This document shows positions 62,206 through 64,000 of a stretch of DNA of 64,000 nt, piece by piece (position 1 is the first letter of the stretch; every line of letters begins with the position of its first letter). The translations under genes and the position numbers were made by a program. The notes beneath the pieces are model-generated. The model was given only the letters and a program-made list of their open reading frames with translations, was not told where the DNA came from and ran no database searches. Source of the DNA: Mactra quadrangularis (Eukaryota > Mollusca > Bivalvia > Venerida > Mactridae); assembly GCA_025267735.1 (NCBI GenBank), contig CM046301.1:14630190-14694189 (forward strand), written 5' to 3'.

Positions 62206-63764
62206 TATTTTTGACAATTAAAATTAAGTTTGTTTGCCCTTTACTGACCATCCCTAAAAAATACTGCCAACTAAAAAAAAATTATTCGAAAAACTTTATG
62301 TTGGATTTTTTTTAATTGGTCATGACTATTCATCTTATTACTTTCCCATAGTTTCTTAATGCTAATAATTCTGCTTTAGGTTCCTGGATGATGTGTAAAT
62401 CATCGAAAAAAAAATTTTTTCCTATCTACCGACCCAACCCAAAAATCTAGGGTCCGTAAAGGGCAAACAAAGTATTTTTTAGTTATGCCTAAGATAAGTA
62501 TAGTTTTCTTCACCTACAGAATAAGCAAACATATTCTACAATGAGCTGCTGTTGAGCAAGGCCCTGCCTCTATGTGATCATTATAATAAGTTACTGAATT
62601 AACCATTATTATAATAAACATGCTTAGATTGACAACATGAGATGCATTGTTTGATGCTACATTGCAGATGTAACATCGATTTATTCTAATGAACTTTATT
62701 AAATTTTTCATCAAATTAAGGAAGCAATTTCATCATGTTCGTACTGAGGTTAAATCAGGTTGACAATAGTCCCTCGATAAAGTTTCATTGATACTTGAAA
62801 TTTGATTGATACTTTTTTTACCAATATCATGTGCTAAGTATTAAAACTTCATTCTTTAACCTATTCAATTGATAAATTTCATAGATTTTTCTATTCTGAA
62901 CGTAACAAAAAGTTTGGCCTATATCTTGATGTATTGAATTTTATTTTGATCTATTGATTGAAAAAAATGTTCTCGTTTTTCTTTTTTTATACATACATTG
63001 TTTGGCCTACTATTCGAAAAGTGTCTTATTGGTGCGTTTTGTTTAAATAACAAGTTTCTTATTTGTTTCCCTGATATACAAAGCTTCTTTACTTGTAAAC
63101 TAATTTCAGTACAGTAAACTATAAGATGTTTACTTTTGATACTTGATATAAAATTCATTGTAAATATTATATTTATGTCCAAATATGTCCATTCTTTAAA
63201 ATTTTACATTAAACTTGTTTTGGCTATCAAAATATTGTAAAACGGGTCCTTTCAGAAAATTGGATTAGTCTAATATAAATTTGGTAGCCTTTTGTTAATT
63301 TTTTCTGTTATTATTATTATGAAACTAATTTATAGTATTATTTTTTTTCTTTTTAATTGAATTTTACACTGTTTATTAAATTGTTTTTTGGTAAATTTAA
63401 TAGGTGTAGTGGTTGACTTATCAGATTAGCTAATCTGGGCGCTATACTTTACCGGGACTTCCCTTCTCCCCCAGTTGAAAATCTACATTAAATATTGACT
63501 TTTCCTGGAGGGAGTATTACATGTCATTGCCAGGAATCAAACTCGATACCTCTAGATTCAAAATCATGCCCTCTACTTTTCAGACATTTTAGTAATTAAA
63601 AATGTAATCAATTAAACAATAACTTATTTAAAAAAATGGAATAGTAATTTGATGATTACTCATGAAATATCACTGTAGTTAGTAATTACTTTGTACATAA
63701 TTATTAATTACTTTCAATTATTATGGAAAATCTTTGGCTCTCTAGTAAATACAGTGAGCATATA

Positions 63765-63955
63765 TACTCATTTTATTCAATTGTCAGTGACGCATACATT
63801 AACTTCTTTGATTTAAATATTTGGTTTTTTTTTACAATTTGACATCGTTAATGTCGAAGTACTGTAGTGATTGTGAGTAAAGAAGTACTGGAGTGAGTAT
63901 TTAAATCAGAAGGGTTAATGTATGCCCCACTGACAGTTTAATATAATTCATTAAT
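63765..63955. mobile_element. Inverted-repeat element (MITE)
   Basis: Left ttgtcagtgacgcatacatt and right aatgtatgccccactgacag are inverted, extending to about 50 bp each side including 'atttaaat'. Related fragments at about 38860-38960 and 45385-45430. Confidence 0.75.
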
Positions 63956-64000
63956 AAAAATCCCTCAAAGAGTGTCAGGTATTACAAAGTTCAAGAGGAT

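Larger units (their letters stand above)
60296..64000. other. MOK intron after the alternative exons, to window end
   Basis: No HRDVKPEN-encoding exon was found, so the next kinase exon lies beyond the window. Contains a SINE at 62040-62205, a decayed tRNA-like patch near 63420-63590 (caggaatcaaactcg) and an inverted-repeat element at 63765-63955. The frame at 60842-61153 is not recognised. Confidence 0.6.

Overview
This window is eukaryotic nuclear DNA: AT-rich, with small exons in long introns, GT-AG splice sites, and dense tRNA-derived SINEs and short inverted-repeat DNA transposons. The protein families (animal CAD, gephyrin, MOK kinase) and the abundant SINEs whose tails read GTTAAACCCAAC suggest a mollusc, probably a bivalve. 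That assignment is inference; there is no species marker here.

Layout. (1) 1.8-10.5 kb, minus strand: seven in-frame exons encoding 351 residues of the dihydroorotase domain of CAD. The 3' part (linker and ATCase) would lie off the left edge. The 5' part (glutaminase and carbamoyl-phosphate synthetase) is not recognisable in the 7 kb upstream. (2) 17.7-35.6 kb, minus strand: a nine-exon gene whose first seven exons encode a complete gephyrin G (MogA-type molybdopterin adenylyltransferase) domain. Instead of the expected MoeA-type E domain, two large exons add about 800 residues: a charged, low-complexity, NLS-rich linker, a compact Cys/His module and a Ser/Thr/Gln-rich tail. All splice phases agree (2973 coding bases, 990 residues). 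(3) 38.3-60.3 kb, plus strand: the 5' half of a MOK (RAGE-1) type protein kinase. It includes two 79-bp versions of the same exon, which look mutually exclusive, and the donor upstream of them is GC rather than GT. The kinase continues past the right edge.

The most interesting points are the G-domain fusion; a SINE inserted in the polypyrimidine tract of the last intron of that gene, which left two in-phase acceptors 300 bp apart with an open frame through the SINE; and the MOK exon pair. The non-coding remainder holds at least four SINE or tRNA-like repeat families (one full-length SINE nested in another with an 11-bp target duplication), three hAT-like elements with 8-bp duplications, a 1.3-kb TTAA palindrome, a perfect 76-bp hairpin with 9-bp direct repeats, several other inverted-repeat elements and minisatellites. 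No rRNA, CRISPR array or functional-looking tRNA gene was seen. Everything was read by eye: exon borders rest on splice consensus, phase agreement and remembered family sequences, not on alignments.
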